A DNA stretch of 39,826 nt, from assembly GCA_020025875.1 (NCBI GenBank), contig JAHHRI010000010.1, forward strand, positions 1 to 39,826. Direction: 5' to 3'. This document shows, piece after piece, positions 17,284 through 26,038 of this stretch. The position numbers and the translations under genes were made by a program. Source of the stretch: Alphaproteobacteria bacterium (GTDB lineage Bacteria > Pseudomonadota > Alphaproteobacteria > RF32 > CAG-239). The notes below the pieces were generated by a model. The model saw only the letters and a list, made by a program, of their open reading frames with translations. It did no database searches and had not been told where the DNA came from. How positions within the stretch are numbered: position 1 is the first letter of the stretch; each line of letters opens with the position of its first letter.

Positions 17284-17982
17284 ATGGTCAGCGCGAGGTT
17301 TGCCGAGTTTATCAACATTTGGCGACGCTCATTCGGCATTGAACGCAGCATTGACGAAAGAGTGTGCGAAGACGCAGAAGGCAACCCTTTGCCGTGGTAT
17401 ACCTATCCGGCGGCGGAATATTTAACGCAGTTCGATTATCGAAGCAAACGGATTTTTGAATATGGTTGCGGGCGTTCCGGTTTGTTTTGGGCAGAGCGTG
17501 CGGCTTTGGTTGTCGAGGTCGAAAACAATCGGGAGTGGTTTGCCAAATGGGAGCGGGAGTTCAACCGTCCGAATTTGGAAATTCGCCTACGGCCGGAAGG
17601 CGAAGAATATGAAAATGCCATTTTTGAAAACGGCGATTGTTATGATGTGATTGTCGTTGACGGCATTCGTCGCGCCGAATGCGCGGCGGCAGCCGTCAAG
17701 GCGTTGTCAGCGGACGGGTTAATCATTTTGGACGACAGCGACCGCGTGCATACCAGCCGAGATTATGCGCGGGCGATTGCAGAATTTAAGGCCGCCGGCT
17801 TGCTTCAGGTCGATTTTTACGGTTTTTGCCCGATGAACTGTCACACCAAATGCACTTCGCTTTTTTTCAGCCGTCGTTTTTCTTTTGCAACGACGGCGGA
17901 GCGGCAGCCAGTTTGCGGACGTGGCAGTTTGTGGGCAATGAGCCGTCGCCGGCGGAAAGAGTTTTATAAAAAATTCGGCTAA
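17284..17982 (+). CDS. SAM-dependent methyltransferase-like protein
   Basis: The product has 232 residues. RIFEYGCGRSGLFWA (about 56-70) is a class I methyltransferase motif I, ALVVEVENNREWF the following acidic-strand motif, and VIVVDGIRR and LIILDDSD later strands of the Rossmann fold. The substrate is not evident. The start lies 3 bases after the holA stop, so it is the last gene of the leuS-lptE-holA group. The C-terminal 40 residues are basic (MSRRRRKEFYKKFG), perhaps for nucleic acid or membrane contact. Confidence 0.75.
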   Translation: MVSARFAEFINIWRRSFGIERSIDERVCEDAEGNPLPWYTYPAAEYLTQFDYRSKRIFEYGCGRSGLFWAERAALVVEVENNREWFAKWEREFNRPNLEIRLRPEGEEYENAIFENGDCYDVIVVDGIRRAECAAAAVKALSADGLIILDDSDRVHTSRDYARAIAEFKAAGLLQVDFYGFCPMNCHTKCTSLFFSRRFSFATTAERQPVCGRGSLWAMSRRRRKEFYKKFG

Positions 17983-18012
17983 ACGGCGTTTGAAAAATCT
18001 GTACAAAAAGGC

Positions 18013-18040
18013 TTGCATAATAAAAAATGATGTGTTAGAC
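18013..18040 (+). promoter_or_regulatory. Predicted promoter of the cysteine-rich protein gene
   Basis: TTGCAT (18013-18018), 16 bp, then TTAGAC (18035-18040) repeats the form seen before the tRNAs and dnaJ. A leader of about 110 bases separates it from the start codon. Confidence 0.45.
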
Positions 18041-18049
18041 TTTTAAAAG

Positions 18050-18071
18050 TCATCAGGGGGTTATCTGATGA
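18050..18071 (+). promoter_or_regulatory. Leader hairpin of the cysteine-rich protein gene
   Basis: TCATCAG (18050-18056) pairs with CTGATGA (18065-18071) around an 8-base loop containing GGGG. It lies at the start of the predicted 5' leader. The function is unknown: mRNA stability or a protein-binding site are options. Confidence 0.35.
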
Positions 18072-18157
18072 TGAGCACCGCGAAAGGGGCGGAGAGCTTA
18101 GGGTTTTATTATTTATACTTGAACATAAGTGTAAACAGCTTTTTAAGGGGAAGAGCT

Positions 18158-20629
18158 ATGAAAACACATAATCTATGGATATTTGTGCTCGCTGCATTCT
18201 TTTGCGGTGCGCTTTTTTGTACTCAGGCCTCTGCCAAAGTCTGTTTTGTCGGCGATTCCGAGTGTGGATCAGGTGCAGAGTTTGGAGCTATTGAGCCACT
18301 TCCCAATCAAGAGCTTTGTGCGCAAGAAGGTTATACTGTTCTTGCCGGATTGTGTGTCAATCCCGGAGGTACTTGCCCCTACGATGCCCGATACGTCAAA
18401 TGTTGCCCTATGTCATATGCATATCAGTCGTGCATTTTTCCCTTAGAACCGGTTAAAAAAGTTGTTGACGGCAAGCTGGTTGTTGATAAATGCGGCAGTT
18501 TATACAGATGTCAATGTCCTGCGGAATATGGCGTATCTTCTAATTATGCAAAAACCAACAACTGCCAGCCCGGCGGTGGCTATTGTATGGTAAACGATGG
18601 GACGACAGATCAGGTTAAATACAAAACTTGCTCCTGCGATACTTCTGTCTATACAGATGCAAAAAGATGTTCTAACAACCAGTCGGAAGAAGCTTCTTGC
18701 AGGAACGAAAAAGGTGAAGTGCGGAAAAAGTGTTATTGTGACAGAACCAGATTCCCTTATGCTGCCTGCGAATATGGCTCAAAAGGGACAATCTGTATAG
18801 ACAGCAATATCAATCGAGAATACTATCAGCAGTGTAATACAGCCAGAGAAAAATGTTTGGAAGAAAATTTCGTCGCGGAAAATCTTACTCAGTGTCCTAA
18901 AGGATCTCTTGGTTGTACTTCGACCATCAGCGGCAAAAAATACTATTGTGCTTTAGGTGACGGTTGTCCTTATCCGGTTGTTCCTCAGCTTTATAAATGC
19001 CAGTTTGATAAAGGCAGATGGTGCAAGGCTAACGGCTTTACTCAAGAATCGTCGACGCCGATTACCAGAAACGAAGAGTGTATAGATGCGGCGAGCGGTT
19101 TGCAAGGCAGGGCAGAACCTTGTACGGAAAATACGGATACGCCAATCTATTATTACCGCTGCAAATTGAGCTGTAAGCAAAGAGCACTGTTTGGTAACAA
19201 TAAAGGTGATTTAGTCAGAGATACAGAATTGGCAAAAAGCGGAATCGTTGCCTATTATAATACCTCAGGATCGGCTAAGCATTTGTATGTGGCGGAAGGT
19301 GGAGTTGTGCCGACAAATAATATGGAGCATTGGAGTCAAATCGGTTCGAGAATTGATTTTGCATCAATTAACGGTATTCATGCCTTGTGCGATCGCAGCG
19401 AAACCAATTATATGGAATGTTGTGAGGAAAGAGATAGCGCAACTGGGTATACAAAAAGACCAACCCTTAAGTTTGACGGCGCATATATTGATGCAGGGAA
19501 TTGGTTTCTCAATGAAAATATGTCAGATATTAAGATTGAGTTAACTAGCAGTACACAGGGTAAAGAAGGTTTTGGTGAAACATTTTATGTAGATAACGCA
19601 ACATGGAATAATGTAACGATTGCTCAATATGTTAGTCCTACTAGTATTAAAGATGTCGATAATGATGAAGGTAAATATCATTGGATAGGTGGTAACAGGG
19701 CAAACGTAATTGCGATAAGAGGTGGCTTTACTTTGAAATTGACAGGATTGTTGTATCTTGATATAGGTGCAGGTGTATATAGTGTAAGTGGTAAGCATTG
19801 TTCTCAAACAGCTGCTGATTTTTATAGTGGAGCATGCCCTAAGCTGTCTTATGCAAGATTTCGTTTGGACAATGGTGCCGTTGCTGAATTTCGTGGTACG
19901 ACCATAATAAGTGACCGTGATACACCTTCTTCTTGGGATGGTGATGACGGGGCAATGTTGTTTTACAATGCCAAAATGGCTGACTCTTGGTCTTCAATCG
20001 GTGATATATGGAGTAATATGAACATCGGTTTAAGTAATTCGAATCTGACAATCAGTAAACTACGCATTCGTGGTTCGACTAGAGGAGACCTGAATAGAAG
20101 GTTTGGCGGAACTTCTCCAAATGGAGATTGGTTTTGGAATAATGGCGATCAACGCTTAACAAGAGCACGAGGAATACATATTACAAATGGATCTTCTGTC
20201 AAGCTGTTAAGGGCTGGGTGGATATTTAATTGGGCAAAAATTTATGTTGACAGCAATTCGTCCTTAGTCGCTTATGAGCCCATTATGTTAAATAATAGTG
20301 AAGAAGTTGTTGTTTGTCTTGACTATACAACAATTACTGTAAATGGAAGAACATTTGGTTCTAATAGTTATAGATCTGTGTTGTGGGGAGGATATGGTCA
20401 TTATAGATTATTAGGACAAGATTCGACCAAAGAAGCACTAGATACTCGAGGGTTTGATAGTGGAATTTGGTACTATAAGTATGATAAAGGAAATCTTAAT
20501 GGGCAATATCCTTGCTCCACAGGTGGTAAGTGTGATGGTAAGTGTAATAGTGACTACGATCCCAATTATAATGGAGGCATCTTGTGTTCAGGATGTTACA
20601 ATGCATCATATTATGGTTTAGCCTACTAA
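18158..20629 (+). CDS. Large secreted cysteine-rich protein
   Basis: I do not recognise this protein of 823 residues. A signal peptide (MKTHNLWIFVLAAFFCGALF onward, ending ASA) shows export. From about residue 27 to 430 cysteines are very frequent and recur in units such as CSCD, CYCD and CQCP, each followed by an aromatic segment and another Cys, so disulfide-linked modules are likely. From about 440 to 790 cysteines are scarce and the sequence has beta-helix-like strand repeats (ITNGSSVKLLRAGWIF, IYVDSNSSLVAYEPIML). The end is again rich in Cys and Gly. The ATG at 18158 has AAGGGGAAG upstream. By eye the DNA after about 19490 is more AT-rich, with more ATA and AGA codons, suggesting a mosaic gene. 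Surface adhesin or matrix protein is a guess. Confidence 0.7.
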   Translation: MKTHNLWIFVLAAFFCGALFCTQASAKVCFVGDSECGSGAEFGAIEPLPNQELCAQEGYTVLAGLCVNPGGTCPYDARYVKCCPMSYAYQSCIFPLEPVKKVVDGKLVVDKCGSLYRCQCPAEYGVSSNYAKTNNCQPGGGYCMVNDGTTDQVKYKTCSCDTSVYTDAKRCSNNQSEEASCRNEKGEVRKKCYCDRTRFPYAACEYGSKGTICIDSNINREYYQQCNTAREKCLEENFVAENLTQCPKGSLGCTSTISGKKYYCALGDGCPYPVVPQLYKCQFDKGRWCKANGFTQESSTPITRNEECIDAASGLQGRAEPCTENTDTPIYYYRCKLSCKQRALFGNNKGDLVRDTELAKSGIVAYYNTSGSAKHLYVAEGGVVPTNNMEHWSQIGSRIDFASINGIHALCDRSETNYMECCEERDSATGYTKRPTLKFDGAYIDAGNWFLNENMSDIKIELTSSTQGKEGFGETFYVDNATWNNVTIAQYVSPTSIKDVDNDEGKYHWIGGNRANVIAIRGGFTLKLTGLLYLDIGAGVYSVSGKHCSQTAADFYSGACPKLSYARFRLDNGAVAEFRGTTIISDRDTPSSWDGDDGAMLFYNAKMADSWSSIGDIWSNMNIGLSNSNLTISKLRIRGSTRGDLNRRFGGTSPNGDWFWNNGDQRLTRARGIHITNGSSVKLLRAGWIFNWAKIYVDSNSSLVAYEPIMLNNSEEVVVCLDYTTITVNGRTFGSNSYRSVLWGGYGHYRLLGQDSTKEALDTRGFDSGIWYYKYDKGNLNGQYPCSTGGKCDGKCNSDYDPNYNGGILCSGCYNASYYGLAY

Positions 20630-20770
20630 AAAATTACAGCAAATTATTATTTCTTATTATTTTAGTGCGACATATTATTTGAGTCTGGTATTTACATGCC
20701 TTCTGAAAAATAAGGAATATGCTTTGCTGATTGGAAAATGATTTTTTAAACCCTTTAAATTTTTTAGAGT

Positions 20771-22066
20771 ATGAAAACAAAATTTTTTCTGTCTGCATTG
20801 ATGTTTGGCACAATGATGACGACCTTTGTCGCTTGTGACAAAGATGAGCCTTATGTAGATCCCGCAAAGGTGATCGAAAGTGAAGTGGTTGACCTCGGAA
20901 CGGCCGAGGACGTTGAAGAAACCGTCAACGGAACCGCAGGAGTGTCTCTCAGTTACGAATCTTGGATTGTGGTTCATCAGGTATTTGCCGACGGCAGTAC
21001 CTCGCAGCCCAGCACAAGATCCGCGTCTTCCGTGGGGAATAAAATCTCCATTATTTTGGAAAGCAAACTGACGGATGTTTCCGCAGTTGCAAATGTTTCC
21101 GGCTTTGAAATGAAGGAAGCCGTTAACACAGTTGACTATCGGAAACTCGGTTCGGCTAAGCACGCAACCCAACCCTTTGTAACGGTAACCGATTCCGCAA
21201 CCGTATATACGGTGGATTACGGAACTTTTGCTATTGAGTTCCTCCTTCCTTATCAAACTGCTGTCTATGATGATGGTATAACCAAAGTAACCATGCCTTA
21301 TCATAAGTATGCGGATATCCGAGATAACGGAGGTGAGCTCAGCGATTTGGAAAGTGTGACCGAAAATGGCGTAACTTATCTGCGAAAATTGTATAAACAT
21401 TCAATTGAGGCAGATTTTAACGGTAAGTCATATACGGTTCATGCCGAAATCGTCTTGAAAAAAGAGCAAAAAGGCGATTATCTGTTGTCAAAAAAGGTTG
21501 TTGATGAAGGAGTAGAGCTTGTTTCGTATGATCTGGAAAAAAAGACAGGCGTTTCCAAGTCTTGGATTAAGATCGAAGAAACATGGTCAGAAAGTGGAGT
21601 AAAATATCTTAAAAAGGAAGTTTTACTACACAATAGACCTTCCGATGCTGCATATCCTACTTTTATGATGTATCTTTCCGAAAAATGCAATTTCTCGGAT
21701 TTGGTGATAGGTGAGCCGCAAGTATTGACAGAGGGTATGGATACAAAAAATGAAGATGGAATGCTTATTACGGCATATTCTTCCATTTATTGTATACCTG
21801 TAATTTATCCGACAGAAGACAAAAAAACGGATTTTGCTTTTGGATTAGTTTTCGAAAAAGCCGTTTATTCTGACGAAGGCTTTGAATATGAAATGCCGGC
21901 GTTTGAATTTTCGAATCCTAGACTGAGTATGTCGCAAGGCAGTGACTGGTATTTGCATGAAGAAGGTGGCAATGCAATGGATATTGATTTTGTTGCAAAA
22001 ATTAATTTTGGAGAAACCACCTATACATATGTAAATAGCGGTTGCGTGATTTGTCGCGGCAGATAG
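20771..22066 (+). CDS. Lipoprotein of Bacteroidota type, unknown function
   Basis: The product has 431 residues. The signal MKTKFFLSALMFGTMMTTFV leads to A-C22, followed by DKDEPYVDP. Acidic residues directly after the lipidated Cys match the Bacteroidota surface-lipoprotein export signal, and alphaproteobacterial lipoproteins rarely look so. The ATG is preceded by TTTTTTAGAGT without a Shine-Dalgarno site, another Bacteroidota habit. The mature part is mostly beta-strand-like with no motif I can name. A terminator follows at 22084. Together this suggests a gene acquired from gut Bacteroidota, though an old lineage-specific lipoprotein is possible. Confidence 0.65.
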   Translation: MKTKFFLSALMFGTMMTTFVACDKDEPYVDPAKVIESEVVDLGTAEDVEETVNGTAGVSLSYESWIVVHQVFADGSTSQPSTRSASSVGNKISIILESKLTDVSAVANVSGFEMKEAVNTVDYRKLGSAKHATQPFVTVTDSATVYTVDYGTFAIEFLLPYQTAVYDDGITKVTMPYHKYADIRDNGGELSDLESVTENGVTYLRKLYKHSIEADFNGKSYTVHAEIVLKKEQKGDYLLSKKVVDEGVELVSYDLEKKTGVSKSWIKIEETWSESGVKYLKKEVLLHNRPSDAAYPTFMMYLSEKCNFSDLVIGEPQVLTEGMDTKNEDGMLITAYSSIYCIPVIYPTEDKKTDFAFGLVFEKAVYSDEGFEYEMPAFEFSNPRLSMSQGSDWYLHEEGGNAMDIDFVAKINFGETTYTYVNSGCVICRGR

Positions 22067-22083
22067 CCGGAACTTGTACTAAG

Positions 22084-22116
22084 CAGAAAGGTCCTCTTTT
22101 TAGGGCCTTTCTGTTT
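22084..22116 (+). terminator. Terminator after the lipoprotein gene
   Basis: A 12-bp stem, CAGAAAGGTCCT (22084-22095) with AGGGCCTTTCTG (22102-22113) and one wobble, has a 6-base loop and is followed by TTTAAG. Confidence 0.75.
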
Positions 22117-22143
22117 AAGTTGATTTTAACAAGGAGTTTTAAG

Positions 22144-22269
22144 ATGAAATTTGGAATGTTATTAATTGTTTTTTCTGCTTTATGTTTCAATGTGCTGAGT
22201 TTTTCCAATGCTTTTGCCGAGGATGAAATAGTGCTGCAAGAAGAGGAACAATCTTCAAGAGGTAAATAA
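22144..22269 (+). CDS. Short secreted acidic peptide
   Basis: This 41-codon gene has AAGGAG seven bases before its ATG. The first 25 residues form a textbook signal peptide: one Lys, a long hydrophobic core, and SNAFA as the cleavage site. Cleavage would release EDEIVLQEEEQSSRGK, a 16-residue acidic peptide with a basic tail. A terminator before it (22084) and a very strong one after it (22332) make it a self-contained unit. It has no lipobox. Function is unknown. It could be a secreted signal, a small periplasmic factor, or the remaining N-terminus of a decayed larger gene. Confidence 0.6.
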   Translation: MKFGMLLIVFSALCFNVLSFSNAFAEDEIVLQEEEQSSRGK

Positions 22270-22331
22270 AGGATACCTTTAAGAGTGATCATAAAAGCTT
22301 TTAATCTGTTAGGAAGTTTTTATAACAATGT

Positions 22332-22379
22332 AAATTAAAGAGCTCTGTCTTGGAAGGCAGAGCTCTTTAATTTTTTTAT
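22332..22379 (+). terminator. Very strong terminator after the peptide gene
   Basis: The arms AAATTAAAGAGCTCTG (22332-22347) and CAGAGCTCTTTAATTT (22358-22373) form a perfect 16-bp stem with a 10-base loop, followed by a T run. Confidence 0.9.
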
Positions 22380-22484
22380 TATCTAACAGATACCTCTCCG
22401 GTTTACTGGGGAATCTATTTTTTTTCTTGTTGTGAATATCTTGTACAATAAGTGCAAACGGGGTGGGGTGTTCGGAGTTTTGCG

Positions 22485-22582
22485 CTTTTTTTCTCTGGTT
22501 TCTTTCTTTGGTTTTTCCTCTACTTTCTACCCTTCCGTCTATCCTTTCTTTACCTTTTCCCCTCTTTTCCATTTACCTCTTA
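22485..22582. repeat. Polypyrimidine tract upstream of hndD 3' end
   Basis: The plus strand is almost only T and C for about 100 bases, with runs such as TTTCTTTCTTTGG and CCTCTTTTCC. Frames across it encode low-complexity Lys/Arg/Glu or Phe/Ser strings and are not genes. A second, longer tract lies at 38226-38361. It runs into the 3' end of hndD. Confidence 0.6.
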
Positions 22583-24342
22583 TAAGCCGCGCGGGGGTGG
22601 TAGTGAGTATGCAGCAGTCGGTGAGCCTTTTCGCCGTTCGGTGCGCCGATATATTCCTCATAGAGAGTTCGGACCGAATGGTTATGATGCGAAAGCCGAT
22701 TGGCGGCGTTTAAGTCTTCTTCAAACAATCCTTGCGCACGTTTGCGGCGTATGCTGTCGGTGATGCCGCGCGGTTTCGGCTGACCGGGAAGCATTGCCCG
22801 AGGTTGTCCGCCACCGGCTATGCAGCCCCCGCGACAGGCCATGACTTCGACAAAGTGATAAGGTGTTTCCTCGCCTGCCGCTTGTGCCGCACGAATCCGC
22901 TCCAGCACTTTTTCGACATTGCCAGTACCGTGGGCGACGGCAATGCGAAGTGTTTTGCCGAGAATTTCAACTTCGGCTTCTTTAATGCCGCTAAGTCCTT
23001 CAATGCTTTGAAAATTGAGTTCGCCCAGTTCTTCTCCGGTGATGTAAAAATAGGCTGTGCGCAAAGCTGCCGTCATCACGCCGCCGGTGGCGCCGAAGAT
23101 CGTGCCTGCGCCCGAATATTCGCCGAGCGGATTGTCTGCCGCTTCGTCGGGCAGACTGCGAAAATCTATGCCTGCCTGCTTGATCATCCGCGCCAATTCT
23201 CTGGTGGTGAGCGAAACGTCAACATCCTGAAAACCCGAGGAGCTCATATCTTCGCTGCGGACAATTTCCCATTTTTTGGCAGTGCAGGGCATAATCGAAA
23301 CAACGCGAATTTTGGCAGGATCAAGCCCCATTTTATCGGCGTAATAGGTCTTTGCCAGTGCCCCGACCATCGATTGCGGTGATTTGCAGGTGGAAAACCG
23401 ATTGATCATGTCCTGATGATATTTTTCCAGCAAATCTACCCAAGCCGGACAGCAGCTGGTAAACATCGGCAGATTTTCCGGCTCTTTGGTAAAACGACGG
23501 ACAAATTCGTTGGCTTCTTCAATAATGGTCAGATCGGCGCCGAAGTTGGTATCAAAAATGCGCTTAAAACCCATTCGTCGGAGGGCGGCATAGGTTTTGC
23601 CGGTTAGGTTGTCGCCAAATTCGAAGCCAAATTCTTCACCGATGGCAACGCGCACGGCAGGCGCAATCTGGACAATGGTATAGATGTTTTTGTCGTTTAA
23701 CATATCCCACACTTTTTGTGTTTCGTCATATTCGACAATGGCGCCCGTCGGGCAGTGTGCCGAACATTGACCGCATTTGATGCAGGGGCTGTCGGCTAAG
23801 TTGATGTCGTTGGCGGCACTGATGCGGGTGGCTAAGCCTCGGTTGAGGTAGCCTAGCGCCCAAACATTTTGCTGGTTTTGGCAAACTTCAATACAGCGTC
23901 CGCAGAGAATACATTTGCTGGGATCTATCACCAAAGCCTTTGTCGAATCGTCAATCGGCCAGCGTTTGCTTAAGTTGGGCAAGGTTGCTTCTTTGATGCC
24001 GAATGTGTTGGTCAGGTCTTGCAGTTCGCAATGGCCGGAGCGGATACAGGTTAGGCAGGCATTGGGGTGGTTGCTTAAAATCAGCTTTAAGACCGTGCGG
24101 CGAACATCTACCAATTCGGCATCGGAAGTAATCACCTCCATTCCTTCGGCTATCGGAGTGGAGCAGGAACGCATGATGCGTCCATTGACTTTAACAATGC
24201 AAATGCCGCAGCCGGCAGTGGCGTCGACGTCGGGGTGCTTGCACAGGGTGGGTATTTCTATATGAACGCTGCGGGCGGCTTCCAAAATGGAGGTGCCGGC
24301 GGTGGCTTCAACTTCGTAGTTGTCGATTTTTAGTTTTACCAT
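22573..24342 (-). CDS. hndD: [FeFe]-hydrogenase catalytic subunit HndD
   Basis: This subunit makes or oxidises H2 at the H-cluster. It has 589 residues from the ATG at 24342, which has AGGGAGG upstream. In order it carries a plant-type [2Fe-2S] domain (C34, C45, C48, C60), a His/Cys NuoG-like cluster site (HPNACLTC...HC), two [4Fe-4S] ferredoxin motifs (CILCGRCIEVC, CIKCGQCSAHCP), and the H-cluster domain. The three signatures are intact: TSCCPAW (295-301), MPCTAKKWE (351-359) and EVMACRGGCIAGGGQP from 499. C298, C353, C503 and C507 would hold the cluster, and C297 is the proton-transfer Cys. A small C-terminal subunit-like helix region is fused. It is the last gene of hndA-hndC-hndD. HydF in this window would mature it. 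Confidence 0.96.
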   Translation of the reverse strand: MVKLKIDNYEVEATAGTSILEAARSVHIEIPTLCKHPDVDATAGCGICIVKVNGRIMRSCSTPIAEGMEVITSDAELVDVRRTVLKLILSNHPNACLTCIRSGHCELQDLTNTFGIKEATLPNLSKRWPIDDSTKALVIDPSKCILCGRCIEVCQNQQNVWALGYLNRGLATRISAANDINLADSPCIKCGQCSAHCPTGAIVEYDETQKVWDMLNDKNIYTIVQIAPAVRVAIGEEFGFEFGDNLTGKTYAALRRMGFKRIFDTNFGADLTIIEEANEFVRRFTKEPENLPMFTSCCPAWVDLLEKYHQDMINRFSTCKSPQSMVGALAKTYYADKMGLDPAKIRVVSIMPCTAKKWEIVRSEDMSSSGFQDVDVSLTTRELARMIKQAGIDFRSLPDEAADNPLGEYSGAGTIFGATGGVMTAALRTAYFYITGEELGELNFQSIEGLSGIKEAEVEILGKTLRIAVAHGTGNVEKVLERIRAAQAAGEETPYHFVEVMACRGGCIAGGGQPRAMLPGQPKPRGITDSIRRKRAQGLFEEDLNAANRLSHHNHSVRTLYEEYIGAPNGEKAHRLLHTHYHPRAAYKR

Positions 24343-24346
24343 GATG

Positions 24347-26038
24347 TTACCTCCCTTTTGTTGCTTCGTTTGCCGCCACTTTGGCTTCGTATTCTTCACC
24401 AAAAAAGCGCATGGTGGAAAGAACCGGATTGGGCGCGGTTTGCCCCAATCCGCAAAGCGATGCTTTTTGCATGGCAAGGGCAATTTTGCGCAGATCATTC
24501 AAATCTTGTTTGGTGCCCCGACCTTTGGCGATTTTTTCCAACAGCAGCAACATCTGTTTGCCGCCGATTCGGCAAGGGGCGCATTTGCCGCAAGACTCAT
24601 CGACCGTGAAGTCGAGATAGAATTTGGCAATATCGACCATGTCGGCACTTTCGTCCATAACAATCATGCCGCCCGATCCCATAATTGAGCCGACTTTTTT
24701 CAATTCTTCGTAGCACACGGGCAGGTTGATGTCGGCTGCCGGAATGACACCGCCGGACGGACCGCCGGTTTGGACGGCTTTTAGTTTTTTGCCGTTAGGC
24801 ACGCCGCCGCCAATTTCGTTGACAATGCTGTCGATGGTGGTTCCCATCGGCACTTCAATCAGTCCGGAATGTGCCACTTGACCGGTTAGGGCAAAAACTT
24901 TGGTGCCTTTGGATGTTTCTGTGCCGAAAGAGGAAAACCAGTCGGCTCCTTTTAAGATAATGGACGGCACGTTAGCCAATGTTTCCACGTTGTTAATGCA
25001 ACTCGGTTTACCCCAAAGCCCCACTTCCGTCGGGTATGGCGGGCGCGGGCGCGGGGTGCCGCGTCTGCCTTCAATGGAATGAATCAGCGCCGTTTCTTCG
25101 CCGCAAACAAACGCACCAGCCCCGAGCCTGATGTCGATATTGAAGTTAAACCCGCTGTTCATGATGTTGTTGCCGAGCAGGCGGTTTTTTTTGCAAGCTT
25201 TGATGGCTTTTTCAATTCTTTCCACAGCCAGAGGATATTCGGCGCGGATATAGAACCAGCCTTCGGTGGCGCCGATTGCATAGCCGGCAATCATCATCCC
25301 TTCGATAACATCGTGCGGATTGGATTCGAGAATGCTTCGATCCATATAGGCACCGGGATCACCCTCGTCGCCGTTGCAGATAATAAATTTGTCGTCAACC
25401 ACCGGCACTTTGGCTGCCAGCTCCCATTTTAGACCGGTGGGAAAGCCGGCGCCGCCTCGGCCGCGCAGACCGGACTTTTTGATTTCGGCGGCAACTTCCG
25501 AAGGCGACATATTTTTTAAGGCTTTTTCCAGCGCCAGATAGCCGCCGTGGGCAATATATTCCTGAATATCTTCAGGATCGAGATGTCCGGCCTGTTTGAG
25601 TACCACTTTTTCCTGTTTGGTAAAAAACGGCAGGTCAAGCGACAGGACGTATTTGTTTAAAAAATCCGGCAGTTTGAATGTTTCTCCCGCCTCCAGTTTG
25701 AGAGCGGGAATTATATGTTCGGAAATGATAATCCGCGCCACCAGCGGTTCCAGCCGTTTGTACAGAACATCCTTTTGTCCTTTGATTTCTACCCTGACCA
25801 GCGGCCCTTGAGCACAAAGCCCCATGCAGCCGGTGGCAATAATGCGGACTTTGCCTTCCAGTTCGTGTTCGGCAACTGCGGATTTCAGCAGATCGAGAAT
25901 GTCGTCGCTGCCCGAAGATTTGCAGCCGGTGGAGTGGCAGCAGTAAATGGAGCATACATAACGGTCAAGATCGCGTTGTTTGTTTTTGGCAATTTCGTGA
26001 ATATCAAATTTTTTTTCAATGTCGTTTAAGTCAGCCAT
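24347..26038 (-). CDS. hndC: NAD(P)-linked hydrogenase flavoprotein subunit HndC
   Basis: A NuoF-like subunit of 563 residues that passes electrons between NAD(P)H and the hydrogenase, using FMN. The N-terminal 100 or so residues form a thioredoxin-like [2Fe-2S] domain (CSIYCC...CMGLCAQGP). The core has GRGGAGFPTGLKW and CNGDEGDPGAYMDR for FMN and nucleotide binding, then SLBB, then a [4Fe-4S] site at C483, C486, C489 and C529. It ends 34 residues later, so the C-terminal two-cluster ferredoxin domain of many bifurcating HydB/HndC proteins is absent. Its ATG at 26038 overlaps the hndA stop by 8 bases and has AAGGAG. hndD starts 4 bases after its stop. Confidence 0.94.
   Translation of the reverse strand: MADLNDIEKKFDIHEIAKNKQRDLDRYVCSIYCCHSTGCKSSGSDDILDLLKSAVAEHELEGKVRIIATGCMGLCAQGPLVRVEIKGQKDVLYKRLEPLVARIIISEHIIPALKLEAGETFKLPDFLNKYVLSLDLPFFTKQEKVVLKQAGHLDPEDIQEYIAHGGYLALEKALKNMSPSEVAAEIKKSGLRGRGGAGFPTGLKWELAAKVPVVDDKFIICNGDEGDPGAYMDRSILESNPHDVIEGMMIAGYAIGATEGWFYIRAEYPLAVERIEKAIKACKKNRLLGNNIMNSGFNFNIDIRLGAGAFVCGEETALIHSIEGRRGTPRPRPPYPTEVGLWGKPSCINNVETLANVPSIILKGADWFSSFGTETSKGTKVFALTGQVAHSGLIEVPMGTTIDSIVNEIGGGVPNGKKLKAVQTGGPSGGVIPAADINLPVCYEELKKVGSIMGSGGMIVMDESADMVDIAKFYLDFTVDESCGKCAPCRIGGKQMLLLLEKIAKGRGTKQDLNDLRKIALAMQKASLCGLGQTAPNPVLSTMRFFGEEYEAKVAANEATKGR

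Noticed and set aside
22309..22572. Lys/Arg-rich minus-strand frame
   Set aside because: It reads through the terminator and the purine side of the polypyrimidine tract.
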